A stretch of DNA of 64,000 nt from Acidobacteria bacterium 13_1_20CM_3_53_8 (GTDB lineage: Bacteria > Acidobacteriota > Blastocatellia > Pyrinomonadales > Pyrinomonadaceae): positions 1-64,000 of the forward strand of contig MNJR01000005.1 in NCBI GenBank assembly GCA_001920415.1, in the 5' to 3' direction. Within the stretch, counting starts at the first letter, position 1, and each line of letters begins with the position of its first letter. Shown piece after piece: positions 35,276 to 44,466 of this stretch. The translations under genes were made by a program, and so were the position numbers. Below the pieces are notes generated by a model that searched no databases, was not told the origin of the DNA, and worked only from the letters and a program-made list of their open reading frames with translations.

Positions 35276-35432
35276 CACTGTCTTCTGACTTATACTATCT
35301 GTCTCGCGTTAGAAGTCTTTAGAGGGCAACGAGTTTTCGCTCGAAAGGCATCAAAAACTGCTGGCGCAACTAGTCCGAAGAGCGCAAGTTCTCCTTTTGC
35401 GTGAGAGAAGCGCGCCGCTTCCCGAACTTTTT

Positions 35433-36476
35433 ATGAAGAAATCTCTTTATCTGCCTCTTTTTACAGGACTGCTCATAGTGTGCGCGCTCCTTTCCAACAC
35501 ATCCATTCGCGCGCAGCAGCAAAGAACCGTTAGGCCGCAGCCGAGTCCGAGTCCGAGTCCTCGCCCTGCCCCTTCGCCACAGGAAACACCCGAAGTAGTT
35601 TTCACACGCCGCGTGCAGGTGCCTGTCGCAGTCACGGACAGGCACGGGCAGTTTGTCAGCGGGCTTACCAAAAATGATTTTCAGGTTCTTGAAGACAGAG
35701 TTCCTCAGACCATAGAAACTTTTTCCGACGAACACGAGAATCTACCGGTTTACGTGGGCGTTCTGATGGATACTTCCGCTTCGGTCGTAGGCAAGCTTCG
35801 CTTTGAGCAGGAAGCCTCCATGAACTTTCTGCAAACTGTTATACGCATAAGGCGCGACCGCGCTCTCTTCGGCACGTTCGATGACGAGGTAACGCTGCGG
35901 CAGGATTTCACGGACAAACTGGATTTGCTGGACCGCGCAGTATTCGGCATCAAGAAACACGGGACGCATACTTCGCTCTACGATGCCGTCTGGCAGTTCT
36001 GTGACGAGAAGATGCGCTCTGCGCCTGGACGCCGCGTGCTTGTCATCATCACCGATGGCGAAGATACCTACAGCCGCGCGACCATACGCGATGCGATTGA
36101 CATAGCGCAACGCACGAACACAACTCTCTTCGCCGTCTCGACCAAGGCTGGACTTTCGGGTACGACGCCCGGCGTGGAGATGGGACAGGTGCTGGACACT
36201 GCGGATAGAAATCTCCAAAAACTCTGCGAAGAGACAGGTGGACAGGCGTTCTTCTCTGGCGACATACTCTCGCTGGAGCGCGCATTCACCAAGATTTCAA
36301 ACGAACTGCATACGCAGTATGTCCTGACCTATCGCCCTACGAACGATACTTACGACGGCAGCTATCGCCGCATAGAGGTCAGGCTAACAAACGGTCGCAA
36401 TAATCTGAAGATTCGCACCAAGCATGGTTACAACGCTACGCAGGACGCTGTTCTTGCGCCGCAACAGAATCAATAA
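35433..36476 (+). CDS. Secreted VWFA-related protein (acidobacterial type)
   Basis: The start is ATG at 35433, giving 347 residues. The signal peptide is KKSLYLPLFTGLLIVCALLS. A Pro/Ser-rich linker (QPSPSPSPRPAPSPQE) leads to an N-terminal beta domain (VAVTDRHGQFVSGLTKNDFQ) and a VWA domain with the metal-site motif VLMDTSASVVGK (DxSxS), VLVIITDGEDTYSR and ATIRDAIDIAQRTNTTLFAV. A conserved closing segment follows (QYVLTYRPTNDTYDGSYRRI). It matches the VWFA-related acidobacterial domain family of exported proteins. Role unknown, perhaps extracellular matrix or surface binding. The neighbouring gene is a paralog. Confidence 0.85.
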   Translation: MKKSLYLPLFTGLLIVCALLSNTSIRAQQQRTVRPQPSPSPSPRPAPSPQETPEVVFTRRVQVPVAVTDRHGQFVSGLTKNDFQVLEDRVPQTIETFSDEHENLPVYVGVLMDTSASVVGKLRFEQEASMNFLQTVIRIRRDRALFGTFDDEVTLRQDFTDKLDLLDRAVFGIKKHGTHTSLYDAVWQFCDEKMRSAPGRRVLVIITDGEDTYSRATIRDAIDIAQRTNTTLFAVSTKAGLSGTTPGVEMGQVLDTADRNLQKLCEETGGQAFFSGDILSLERAFTKISNELHTQYVLTYRPTNDTYDGSYRRIEVRLTNGRNNLKIRTKHGYNATQDAVLAPQQNQ

Positions 36477-36623
36477 TAAGTGATAAGTGATGAGTGATAA
36501 GTGATAAGAAAAGCTGTGAATGGTAAATGGTCAATGGTGAATGGAAGAAGCGGCTCTTATCCATTTACCATTTACTATTCACCATTTACCTTCTTATCAC
36601 TTATCACTCATCACTTATCACTA
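36475..36623. repeat. Palindromic repeat, 'taagtgataagtgatgag' word type
   Basis: The left arm is aataagtgataagtgatgag and onward. The right arm (36589-36623) is ttcttatcacttatcactca and onward. A second word pair, gtaaatggtcaatggtgaat and its inverse, is nested inside. The stop of the first VWFA gene starts the arm. The repeat is in frame with the second VWFA gene, but that gene's real start is downstream. Confidence 0.88.
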
Positions 36624-36638
36624 CTCTTTGAGGTACAA

Positions 36639-37808
36639 ATGTTTTATAGAAATCCGATCAGGCTCGCAATAGCTCTCTTAGTTTTATCATCGCTCTTTGT
36701 TGGCGGCCAGTTCACTTCGCGCGCTCGCGCGCAACAGAATCAAGCAAACACGCAGAGCACTACGCAACGCTCTACGGTTGTCCCGCAGGCGTCGCCAAGG
36801 CCTTCGCCAAGGCCGTCCGCATCGCCCGGACAAGAAGAGGAGACGCTGCCGAGCGACGAAGTTGTTCGCGTCGAGACAGACCTGACCAACATACTCTTCA
36901 CAGCCGTTGACCATCAGCGCCGTTTTATCACCAACTTGCGCCAGGAAGACATTCGCGTTACTGAAGACGGAGTGCCGCAGGAAGTTTTCACTTTCGCTCG
37001 CCAGGTTGATCTGCCTCTGTCGCTCGCCATACTCGTTGACACTAGCGTTTCCGAAGAGCGCACATTGCCATCGGAGAAAGAGGCCGCGAGCGAGTTTGTC
37101 AATTCAGTTCTGCGCTCAGGGCACGACGAGGCTGCTGTTGTCTCCTTCACGGGCGAGTCAACGCTTGAACAGGGCTTGACCGGAAATTCTGCTCGCGTGC
37201 GGCGCGCGCTTGATCGCGTAGAGTTTGTGCCACCCGCTGGTTACGTCGGCAACGGACAGGTTGCCGGCACGCCGCCAATCTCCGGCACCAACAATCAGCT
37301 TGCAGGCTCCACAGCCATATGGGATGCAATCTGGGTCACTGCCGACGAAATACTCTCGCAGACTTCCGAGCACACACGCCGCGCTATAATACTTCTCACG
37401 GACGGCGGCGATTCGAGCAGCAAGAAGAAGATGGCGGAAGCAATAGAGCGCGCTAACCGTGCAGACGTGGTGGTCTATGCCATAGGCATAGGCGATCCCT
37501 ATCGCTACGGCATCAACGAAGGTGCTCTGCGTAAAGTGTCCGAGCAAACGGGCGGGCGCGCCTTCTTCCCTCACAACGAATCTGACCTGCGCGCGGCTTT
37601 CAACGAAATCGAGCAGGAGCTTCGTTCGCAATATCTGGTCGCTTACTCGCCCACGAACAAGAACCGCGACGGCTCTTGGCGGCGCGTGCAAATAGAGATA
37701 GTCAATCAGGATTTGCAGCGCCAGAAACTGAAACTCACTTACAGGCAGGGCTATTTCGCTAAATCGTCAACGACACCTACGCCTGCACAGTCGCCCAGGC
37801 GACAGTGA
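36639..37808 (+). CDS. Secreted VWFA-related protein (acidobacterial type), paralog
   Basis: The start is ATG at 36639 (GAGG 10 bp upstream). The 46-codon in-frame extension falls in the palindrome and is rejected. 389 residues: signal peptide (NPIRLAIALLVLSSLFVGGQ), a Pro/Ser-rich linker (PQASPRPSPRPSASPGQEEE), a beta domain (FTAVDHQRRFITNLRQEDIR) and a VWA domain with LAILVDTSVSEERT (DxSxS) and AIILLTDGGDSSSKKKMAEA. The same C-terminal signature as its neighbour is present (QYLVAYSPTNKNRDGSWRRV). An insert of about 30 residues (PPAGYVGNGQVAGTPPISGT) is unique to this copy. Probably arose by tandem duplication. Confidence 0.86.
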   Translation: MFYRNPIRLAIALLVLSSLFVGGQFTSRARAQQNQANTQSTTQRSTVVPQASPRPSPRPSASPGQEEETLPSDEVVRVETDLTNILFTAVDHQRRFITNLRQEDIRVTEDGVPQEVFTFARQVDLPLSLAILVDTSVSEERTLPSEKEAASEFVNSVLRSGHDEAAVVSFTGESTLEQGLTGNSARVRRALDRVEFVPPAGYVGNGQVAGTPPISGTNNQLAGSTAIWDAIWVTADEILSQTSEHTRRAIILLTDGGDSSSKKKMAEAIERANRADVVVYAIGIGDPYRYGINEGALRKVSEQTGGRAFFPHNESDLRAAFNEIEQELRSQYLVAYSPTNKNRDGSWRRVQIEIVNQDLQRQKLKLTYRQGYFAKSSTTPTPAQSPRRQ

Positions 37809-37843
37809 TTTAATAACTCATCTTACGCGAACGCCGGATTTAA

Positions 37844-38055
37844 GCCATCGAAGATGGCGACAGCATAAAGCCCGGTGCGCTAGCGCCGGGAATAGATAGG
37901 AATTAAGATCATCAAGCCCGCGTGAGCGGGCGAGCGTCGCATTGATAATCACAGGGCTGTCGCCATCTTCGATGGCTCGCTATTCATACTGGCGCTCTAC
38001 CCCAGCCCTGACGGGCTGGGCTTTATGCTGTCGCCCACTAGCGTGGGCTTTAGAC
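37844..38055. repeat. REP-like hairpin cluster
   Basis: The outer inverted repeat GCCATCGAAGATGGCGACAG (37844-37863) / CTGTCGCCATCTTCGATGGC (37957-37976) encloses hairpins such as CCCGG..CCGGG and GCCCGC..GCGGGC. Two more hairpins follow: CCCAGCCCTGACGGGCTGGG and GCCCACTAGCGTGGGC, both followed by CTTTA. It differs from the word-repeat palindromes and looks like a decayed REP/BIME-type group. Confidence 0.75.
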
Positions 38056-38134
38056 TAAAATTCCCAATTTTTGTGAATAACTTCTCAGCCCGCTTCACTT
38101 TCTCATCCTCTTACCGTTTTTCTCTTTTGGCAAC

Positions 38135-38164
38135 GTGACAAGCCTGTTTTTACTTTGATATACT
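38135..38164 (+). promoter_or_regulatory. Sigma-70-like promoter for the hybrid kinase
   Basis: A -35 box GTGACA (38135-38140), an 18-bp spacer and a -10 box TATACT (38159-38164). This predicts a leader of about 220 nt before the ATG at 38389. The leader contains a small hairpin with a T-tract (AAGCTT..AAGCTTTTT, 38296-38317). No gene is seen in 37809-38388. Confidence 0.45.
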
Positions 38165-38388
38165 TGCCAACGGCTCGCAGCAAGGAATCAATCCTACGGC
38201 GAGCTTAAGGTTTCCATTATCTGCTGCTAGAGTCGTCAACTCTCCCAGTGGCGTTCACGAGTCTCCCGACGCTTTAGAGACGCCCTCTCGCCTAGAAGCT
38301 TTGCAGATAAGCTTTTTACTCAGGGAAATTTTTTAATCCTCTGCTTCCCCCGCTCTAGCGGCTCGTGTGCGCCGAGAGGATTTCCGAC

Positions 38389-41300
38389 ATGACCCCTACA
38401 AGAACCGCACCGATTGTTCTAGCCGTCAACGACGACCAGCGTGTGCTGGAACTTCTGGTCGTGCTGCTTGAGCAGGAAGGCTACCACGTTGTTTCAGCAG
38501 ACGACGGACAGCGCGCGCTTGAACTCGCGGTCGAGGTCGAACCGGACATAATCATCAGCGACGTTGTGATGCCGCAGATGGACGGGCTGGAGTTCTGCCG
38601 CCTGCTCAAACAGGACGCGCGAACAGCCCATGTGCCAGTGCTTCTGGTGAGCGCCGTGCGCACATCGGAGATAGACAACCTGCACGGACTTGTAGCAGGC
38701 GCTGATGATTATCTGGAAATCCCTTTTCGCCGCCAGGAGCTTTCCGTCAAAGTGGCGCGCCTCACAGAGCGTCACAGAGTAGAACGTCACTACCGCGAGA
38801 TAGTAGAGCAAGCGCCGGACATAATCTTCTCGCGCGATATGCAGGGTCACATCACAAGCATGAACGAAGCCGGAGCGTGCTTCTTCGGTCGCCCCGCGTC
38901 CGAGTTGATAGGCATTCACCTGAGCAAGCTACTGGGCGAGGAACTGGCCGAGCAAGATATAGCAGAAGTCGCCACGCGCGCAACTGATGAACCCGTTCGA
39001 CAGGTTCATCTACTATCTGACGCATCCGGCGTCCCGCACTATCTGGAAGACATCACGACCATTGAGCGCGACGCGCGCGGGATTCCCGTAGGCGTGCGCG
39101 GCGTAGTGCGCGACATAACGGAACAGAAGCGTGCAGAGGAACGTTTGCGCGAATCTGAAGAGCGATACCGAGAGCTTTTCGAGAATGCCAACGACATCAT
39201 CTACACGCACGACCTCAAGGGTAACTTTACTTCCTTGAACCGCACGGGCGAGCGCATCACAGGATACTCGCGCGAAGAGGCCACGCGAATGAATATTGCG
39301 CAAGTGGTCGCGCCGGGTCATCTTGAACAGGCGCGCGAGATGATCGCACGTAAGACTTCGGAAGATGTTTCGACCGTTTACGAACTGGAGATTGTAGCTA
39401 AGGACGGTCGTCATGTTGCGCTGGAAGTGAGCACGCGACTCATATACAGAAACGGACAGCCCGTTGGAGTTCAAGGCATAGGGCGCGACATTACAGAGCG
39501 CAAGCGTGCCGAAGAGGCGCTCGCACAGCAGGTCGTGCGCGAGGCGCTCATCAACCGCATCTCAAGCGCCGTGCGCCGCTCGCTAGACCCCGTCGAAGTC
39601 TTCCGCACGGCTGTGCGCGAGTTGGGTTCGCACCTGAGCGTTGACCGCTGCTCTATCTTCATGAAATTCCAGAGGGCTGGTGTCGTGCGAAACGTTGCAG
39701 AGTATCACGCTGAAGGTGTGAAGCCCGCGAATAAGGATTTCCCGCTCGCGCAGCTCTCGGAATTCATCAACGGCATAGCCGAGCACGGCGTGCTAGCCTT
39801 CAATGATGCAGCGAACGACGAGCGCATAAATGAGCTTTATCAGAACTTCCTGCGCATGGCTGGCGTGCGCTCTATCATGTATGTGGCAATACGCGTAGGC
39901 GACGATATGCCTGCGGCCTTCGTGCTTTCGACCACGCGCTCTGTGCGCAGATGGAGCGATGCGGACATTGCGCTCGCGCGTGCCATAGCGGATCACACAG
40001 GGCTTGCTATTCGACAGGCAGAGCTTTACCAGAAAGCCGAAGCGACGAGCGTGCGTGAAAAGCTTGTCAATCGGCTGAGCCTTGCCATACGCGCATCCTT
40101 AAGCATGCCTGAAGTTTTGGAGACGGCCACGCGCGAGCTTGGACATGCGCTTGCGGCCTCGCGCGTGTATCTGCGAATTTACGACTCGGCCAACACGGAA
40201 TCGCAGACCTCGCACGAGTACGTCGCAAAGGGCGTGGTGCGCCTTAGCGACGCTGTCACAAGCTACGGCGACCCTGTGGGACAGAGGCTGCTGCGCGCGC
40301 AGCGCCCAATAGTGATTGACGATTCGCTCAACTGCTCTGTAGGCGGGCATGAGTTCAACTCTCATGTGCGCGCTTACGCCGAGCGCAATTCCGTGCGCTC
40401 CGAGATTCTTTATCCGCTTGTGGTGAACGACCGATTTCGCGGCGCGCTCTGCATACACCAGACGGATCGTGTGCGCCACTGGAGTGAGGACGAAGTGGCG
40501 CTGGTCGAATCTGTCGCCGCGCAACTTGCGATTGGAATTTCGCAGGCTGAGCTTTTCGAGATAACGAAGCGCGCGCAGAAGGATTGGGAAGCGACCTTCA
40601 ACGCCATGAGCGAAGGCATCTTCATCTTCGATGATGCCGGAAGATTAGCGCGCGTCAACCGCGCTGGCGCTGCGCTGGAAGATTCTTGGCCGCACCTGCT
40701 CTTGGGACGCCGATGCTGCGACATCTTGCGCGCCAATAGCGACGGCGAATGCCTGGTCGGCAAATCTCTAAGCGAAGGGCGCTCGATGACGGTCGAAGTG
40801 ACGCCGGAGCGTGCAAATCGTCCCCTTCTAATCACGGTTGAGCCTGTCATGGACGCTGGAGGCCGTGCCGTAGGCGTTGTCTGCACTGCGCGCGATCTAT
40901 CGGAGTTGCGCAAAGTGGAGGCAGTGGCGCGCGAACGCCAGTCGCTTCTCACGCACATATTGGAGAGCGTGCGCGAACCTATCTGCGCGCTAGACACGAA
41001 AGGACATTTCCTCTGGTGCAACACCGCTTCTACGACGACGAGCGGCTATCGCCAGGAGGATTTAATCGGCCATAGCTTCACAGATATGATCTACTCGGCG
41101 GATCGTGAGATGGCGCAGGAGAATTTCGAGAGCGCGCTTGGTGGCGAGCCGCGTTCTTACGAAGTCAGGTACACACGGCGCGATGGCGAGGTGCGCGACG
41201 CGCTCTTCTACAACGCGCCGCTTGTAATTGACAATGTGACGACTGGAGTGCTGGGCATAGTGCGAGACATCACGGAGCAGAAACAGCAGCAGCAGCGCGC

Positions 41301-42456
41301 AGCGCAGGCCGATAAATTGCGCGCACTTGGGCAACTCGCATCCGGCGTCGCGCACGATTTCAACAATGCTCTCGCAGCAATCTTAGGACGCGCGCAGCTA
41401 ATCCGTCGTTACGAGTTGAACGAAACGCTCTCGCGTAATCTGGACATCATACAAACGGCAGCCGAAGACGCAGCCGCAACCGTTCGTCGTATACAGACCT
41501 TTGCCAGAAAGTCGCAGGAGAACGAGTTCGAGCTTCTTGAAGTGCGTGGGCTTCTGCTGGATGCTACGGAGATAACGCGCACGCGTTGGAAGAACGAAGC
41601 GCGACTGCGCGGACTCGAATACGATGTCGAAGTCGAACAGACGCCCGCGCCGCTTTACACTTTCGGCAACGCTTCAGAGTTGCGCGAGGTCTTCGTCAAC
41701 CTTATTGTCAACGCCGTTGACGCCATGCCTGCTGGCGGTCATCTCTCAATCGGAATCAAGCGCGAAGATGATCGCCTGCGCCTGCGCTTCAAGGACACTG
41801 GCATAGGCATGACAGACGAAGTGCGCGAGCGAATTTTCGAGCCGTTCTATACGACGAAGGGCGCGCAAGGCACTGGGCTTGGGCTGGCCGTAAGCTACGG
41901 CATCATAGAGCGTCACAGTGGATTAATCAGCGTCAAATCCGAGTTAGGTCGTGGCACTACTTTTACGATTGATCTTCCGGCCACTGAACCTGCGCAAAAG
42001 GATGCGAGCGAGACAAGCATGGTAATCGTCAAGACGCCTTCGCTTCGCGTGCTGGTCGTTGACGACGAACCTTCCGTGCGCGAAACCCTGGCAGAGATGC
42101 TCAAGCACATGTCGCACACGGTCATGTCTGCCGAGAGCGGTCGCGCAGCGCTTGAGATATTGGACGAAGAGGGTTTCGATCTGGTCTTCACAGACCTCTC
42201 TATGCCTGAGATGGATGGATGGGAGATGGCGCGCGAGATTCGTCGTCGCTGGCCTGCAACCGACATAGTGCTCGTCACAGGCTACGGCAAGGCCACTACT
42301 CCACCGCCCGGCGAACAGACCCTAGTCAACGGCATCATAGGCAAGCCTTTCGACTTTGATCAGGTCACAGAAATCATCAACGACCTAACCGGCAAGGAAA
42401 GAGAGCTAGAAACCCCACTCCCCGAAATCAACGTCTCGCCAGAGATAAGCATGTAG
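38389..42456 (+). CDS. Hybrid sensor histidine kinase with two receivers, PAS and GAF domains
   Basis: The start is ATG at 38389 with GAGAGGA at 38374-38380; about 1355 residues and no membrane helix. Order: REC (VLAVNDDQRVLELLVVLLEQ; phospho-Asp in IIISDVVMPQMDG), PAS (YREIVEQAPDIIFSRDMQGH), PAS (ELFENANDIIYTHDLKGNFT), GAF (AVRELGSHLSVDRCSIFMKF), GAF (ATRELGHALAASRVYLRIYD), PAS (DWEATFNAMSEGIFIFDDAG), PAS (ILESVREPICALDTKGHFLW), HisKA with H-box SGVAHDFNNALAAILGRAQL, HATPase (EVFVNLIVNAVDAMPAGGHL; TGLGLAVSYGIIERH) and a C-terminal REC (LVVDDEPSVRETLAEMLKHM; DLVFTDLSMPEMDGW). A cytosolic phosphorelay integrator. No output regulator is adjacent. Confidence 0.93.
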   Translation: MTPTRTAPIVLAVNDDQRVLELLVVLLEQEGYHVVSADDGQRALELAVEVEPDIIISDVVMPQMDGLEFCRLLKQDARTAHVPVLLVSAVRTSEIDNLHGLVAGADDYLEIPFRRQELSVKVARLTERHRVERHYREIVEQAPDIIFSRDMQGHITSMNEAGACFFGRPASELIGIHLSKLLGEELAEQDIAEVATRATDEPVRQVHLLSDASGVPHYLEDITTIERDARGIPVGVRGVVRDITEQKRAEERLRESEERYRELFENANDIIYTHDLKGNFTSLNRTGERITGYSREEATRMNIAQVVAPGHLEQAREMIARKTSEDVSTVYELEIVAKDGRHVALEVSTRLIYRNGQPVGVQGIGRDITERKRAEEALAQQVVREALINRISSAVRRSLDPVEVFRTAVRELGSHLSVDRCSIFMKFQRAGVVRNVAEYHAEGVKPANKDFPLAQLSEFINGIAEHGVLAFNDAANDERINELYQNFLRMAGVRSIMYVAIRVGDDMPAAFVLSTTRSVRRWSDADIALARAIADHTGLAIRQAELYQKAEATSVREKLVNRLSLAIRASLSMPEVLETATRELGHALAASRVYLRIYDSANTESQTSHEYVAKGVVRLSDAVTSYGDPVGQRLLRAQRPIVIDDSLNCSVGGHEFNSHVRAYAERNSVRSEILYPLVVNDRFRGALCIHQTDRVRHWSEDEVALVESVAAQLAIGISQAELFEITKRAQKDWEATFNAMSEGIFIFDDAGRLARVNRAGAALEDSWPHLLLGRRCCDILRANSDGECLVGKSLSEGRSMTVEVTPERANRPLLITVEPVMDAGGRAVGVVCTARDLSELRKVEAVARERQSLLTHILESVREPICALDTKGHFLWCNTASTTTSGYRQEDLIGHSFTDMIYSADREMAQENFESALGGEPRSYEVRYTRRDGEVRDALFYNAPLVIDNVTTGVLGIVRDITEQKQQQQRAAQADKLRALGQLASGVAHDFNNALAAILGRAQLIRRYELNETLSRNLDIIQTAAEDAAATVRRIQTFARKSQENEFELLEVRGLLLDATEITRTRWKNEARLRGLEYDVEVEQTPAPLYTFGNASELREVFVNLIVNAVDAMPAGGHLSIGIKREDDRLRLRFKDTGIGMTDEVRERIFEPFYTTKGAQGTGLGLAVSYGIIERHSGLISVKSELGRGTTFTIDLPATEPAQKDASETSMVIVKTPSLRVLVVDDEPSVRETLAEMLKHMSHTVMSAESGRAALEILDEEGFDLVFTDLSMPEMDGWEMAREIRRRWPATDIVLVTGYGKATTPPPGEQTLVNGIIGKPFDFDQVTEIINDLTGKERELETPLPEINVSPEISM

Positions 42457-42489
42457 TATGTTTGAATAGCTGTGCTCTAACGTGCGTTA

Positions 42490-43611
42490 CTAACATGCGC
42501 CATAAACCACTAATTTCATATACCTTTCCTCAACAGGCGCAAATTTCAACTTGAACTCATGCAAACTCTTAATCTCTGAACCGCCAATATTTAATAAGCG
42601 TATGCCTTTATGCTGAAGGCGAGATAGCATCTCTATATGAAGATACTCCGACAATCCAGAGCAGGAACGAGAAGCGACAGCGGCATAAAGTCCTGCTGAC
42701 TCTTTATCAAGCCGCTCAGTGACGAAGAAGCCTTGAGGCGCTGCAACACCATCTCGATACGCTACGAAACTAAAAAACGAGTGCCCATTATTTCCAAGAG
42801 GTAGCTGCGTAAGCATATTCTCATATGCTTCTACATTCCGCTTATCCTCTTCGCCGAAATGCTTAAAAAGAAATTGACGAATTTCATCAGCCATCTGAAT
42901 ATTGAAATCTATTATGTGAAGACCAATACCCGAGCGCACAAATCCATTCACTTTCGACCGTAACCTCAGATAGCGATTCAACAATTGCTCAAGGCTTTGT
43001 GCCTCTCCTGAATTTATCCGGCTTGTTTTGAAATGCGTAAACCATTCCTTTGGCGGCAATCCATAGTTTAATGTAATGTTTACGTCTAAGATTATCTCCG
43101 GGTAAGTGTCATCATCTGCAAAACTCTCCATACTCCAAGGATAGTCCCCTGGCTCAGGATTTATTCCTGAGTTAGAATATTTCACCGCATCTTTGAAATT
43201 CCCAAAATGACGTAATTGGTTTACTTGGCTTGGGAATAGCTTTTTTAGGAATACTGGTTTCCTTGACACGGAACGCAAAACTTTTAAGAGCCTAATTATT
43301 CGCTCATTAATCCTACCCAGAGGTCTAACAATTACATAATGCCCTCTATGGTATCCTATTGATAATAGTAGGTCGCCATCGTAATACTTAAGTCCGAGTC
43401 CTGATCCAATCCCCCTGCAAGCTTGCGTAATATATGTCCAGCTATTCCCGTAACAAGCCACACGGCTGTCTTCTTCAAAAAAGCGATTGTATAATTCACG
43501 ATCCTTATTAGTGATCGGACTAATTACTTTTTTGGAGTCGCGCCCAAAATGGTGACCTAATGCTTCATTAAGCTCCGAGCAGGATACCTGTGATTGCTCC
43601 AACAACTGCAT
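42490..43611 (-). CDS. Hypothetical protein, GNAT/FemAB-like acyltransferase candidate
   Basis: A 373-residue protein, visibly AT-richer than the flanking genes. The C-terminal part (GLHIIDFNIQMADEIRQFLF; HSFFSFVAYRDGVAAPQGFF; RLLNIGGSEIKSLHEFKLKF) resembles the second GNAT-like half of FemAB/DUF2156-type acyltransferases, where a NxGGSE/FK pattern recurs. The N-terminal half (VACYGNSWTYITQACRGIGS; DGDLLLSIGYHRGHYVIVRP) is compatible with the first half. It follows the membrane protein gene with only a 2-nt gap, so the two are almost certainly co-transcribed. Function, substrate and family are not certain. The island looks horizontally acquired. Confidence 0.62.
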   Translation of the reverse strand: MQLLEQSQVSCSELNEALGHHFGRDSKKVISPITNKDRELYNRFFEEDSRVACYGNSWTYITQACRGIGSGLGLKYYDGDLLLSIGYHRGHYVIVRPLGRINERIIRLLKVLRSVSRKPVFLKKLFPSQVNQLRHFGNFKDAVKYSNSGINPEPGDYPWSMESFADDDTYPEIILDVNITLNYGLPPKEWFTHFKTSRINSGEAQSLEQLLNRYLRLRSKVNGFVRSGIGLHIIDFNIQMADEIRQFLFKHFGEEDKRNVEAYENMLTQLPLGNNGHSFFSFVAYRDGVAAPQGFFVTERLDKESAGLYAAVASRSCSGLSEYLHIEMLSRLQHKGIRLLNIGGSEIKSLHEFKLKFAPVEERYMKLVVYGAC

Positions 43612-43613
43612 AT

Positions 43614-44375
43614 TTACCCCTTAGATTCCTTAGATTGATCATTAGGCTTAGGCCAAATGACTGTTGAGCCATCACCATCGAGCCACTTCTGTACACGGTT
43701 CCATGCTCGATTATGTAGAGTGTGATCCAATCTTACTGAGAATGCACGTTCAGCATGCTCATAAGCAGGCAATATGTAACCTTCATCTGGTCCAAATTCT
43801 GGATCGAAGAGGGTAACATTGCAAAGAATTTCTCCTGATCTTACTTTCATTATTTTTAGATTGGTCTCTAGAACATCCATCATCACTTCCCCTGAATCTA
43901 TTAGAGCATTTATAAATTTATTAGATGCTCCACTATAACCCTCAGGTATATCTTCCGGTAGAAAATAATAATACTGCTTCCCATGCTTAAGGTTATGCGC
44001 AATTACTTGCACAAATTGGCTCACCTCATAATGCATTGTTACAACTGAAACATAGATCTTACCGCCTTGCCGTACCTCTCTCTCCTTTGTCATTACCTCA
44101 TTATTAGAGCAACACATTTCAGTTTTCCAGCCATGATCTTCTCCCCTGTGGGTTACAGCTCTAATTAGTTCGTCGCGTACAATACGTACGTTGTCTTTAA
44201 CTGATTCAGCGGTACCCCTAACTTCTATCAATGTTTTAGATGCCTCTTCTGAACTTTTTCGACTTTCGCGCCAAATCCATAAGCTGAAAGCAATTGCCAT
44301 AAAAGAAACTGCTATGGAAAAAAGCGAAAGCACTATAGAAGTAGTATCCGCTTGGGAGGTAAGGTCCGCATTCAT
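43614..44375 (-). CDS. Hypothetical membrane-anchored protein with PLD-like half domain
   Basis: A 253-residue AT-rich gene. One N-terminal transmembrane helix (IVLSLFSIAVSFMAIAFSLW) and a coiled-coil stretch (SSEEASKTLIEVRGTAESVK) lead to a soluble domain. That domain contains GGKIYVSVVTMHYEVSQFVQ and VIAHNLKHGKQYYYFLPEDI, a pattern seen in uncharacterised proteins with a phospholipase-D-like beta/alpha half (xxIWxxS...NLxxGxxYxYxxP). No HKD motif is visible, so catalysis by that route is unlikely. A sensor or membrane-anchored partner of the downstream acyltransferase-like protein is inferred from the 2-nt spacing. Confidence 0.6.
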   Translation of the reverse strand: MNADLTSQADTTSIVLSLFSIAVSFMAIAFSLWIWRESRKSSEEASKTLIEVRGTAESVKDNVRIVRDELIRAVTHRGEDHGWKTEMCCSNNEVMTKEREVRQGGKIYVSVVTMHYEVSQFVQVIAHNLKHGKQYYYFLPEDIPEGYSGASNKFINALIDSGEVMMDVLETNLKIMKVRSGEILCNVTLFDPEFGPDEGYILPAYEHAERAFSVRLDHTLHNRAWNRVQKWLDGDGSTVIWPKPNDQSKESKG

Positions 44376-44466
44376 AATTCAATTCACCAGCCTTTCCACC
44401 GAGCAATAGACTACTCGTGGTGGATATAGAGTATAGCTCAAAAGCTATAAATCATCCCATTAAAAG

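Noticed and set aside
35076-35404. Arg-rich frames across the GC-rich palindrome
   Set aside because: They are artefacts of repeated words; no family, no ribosome site, overlapping each other.
36501-36638. N-terminal extension of the second VWFA protein
   Set aside because: It is encoded by the palindrome; ATG at 36639 gives a proper signal peptide.
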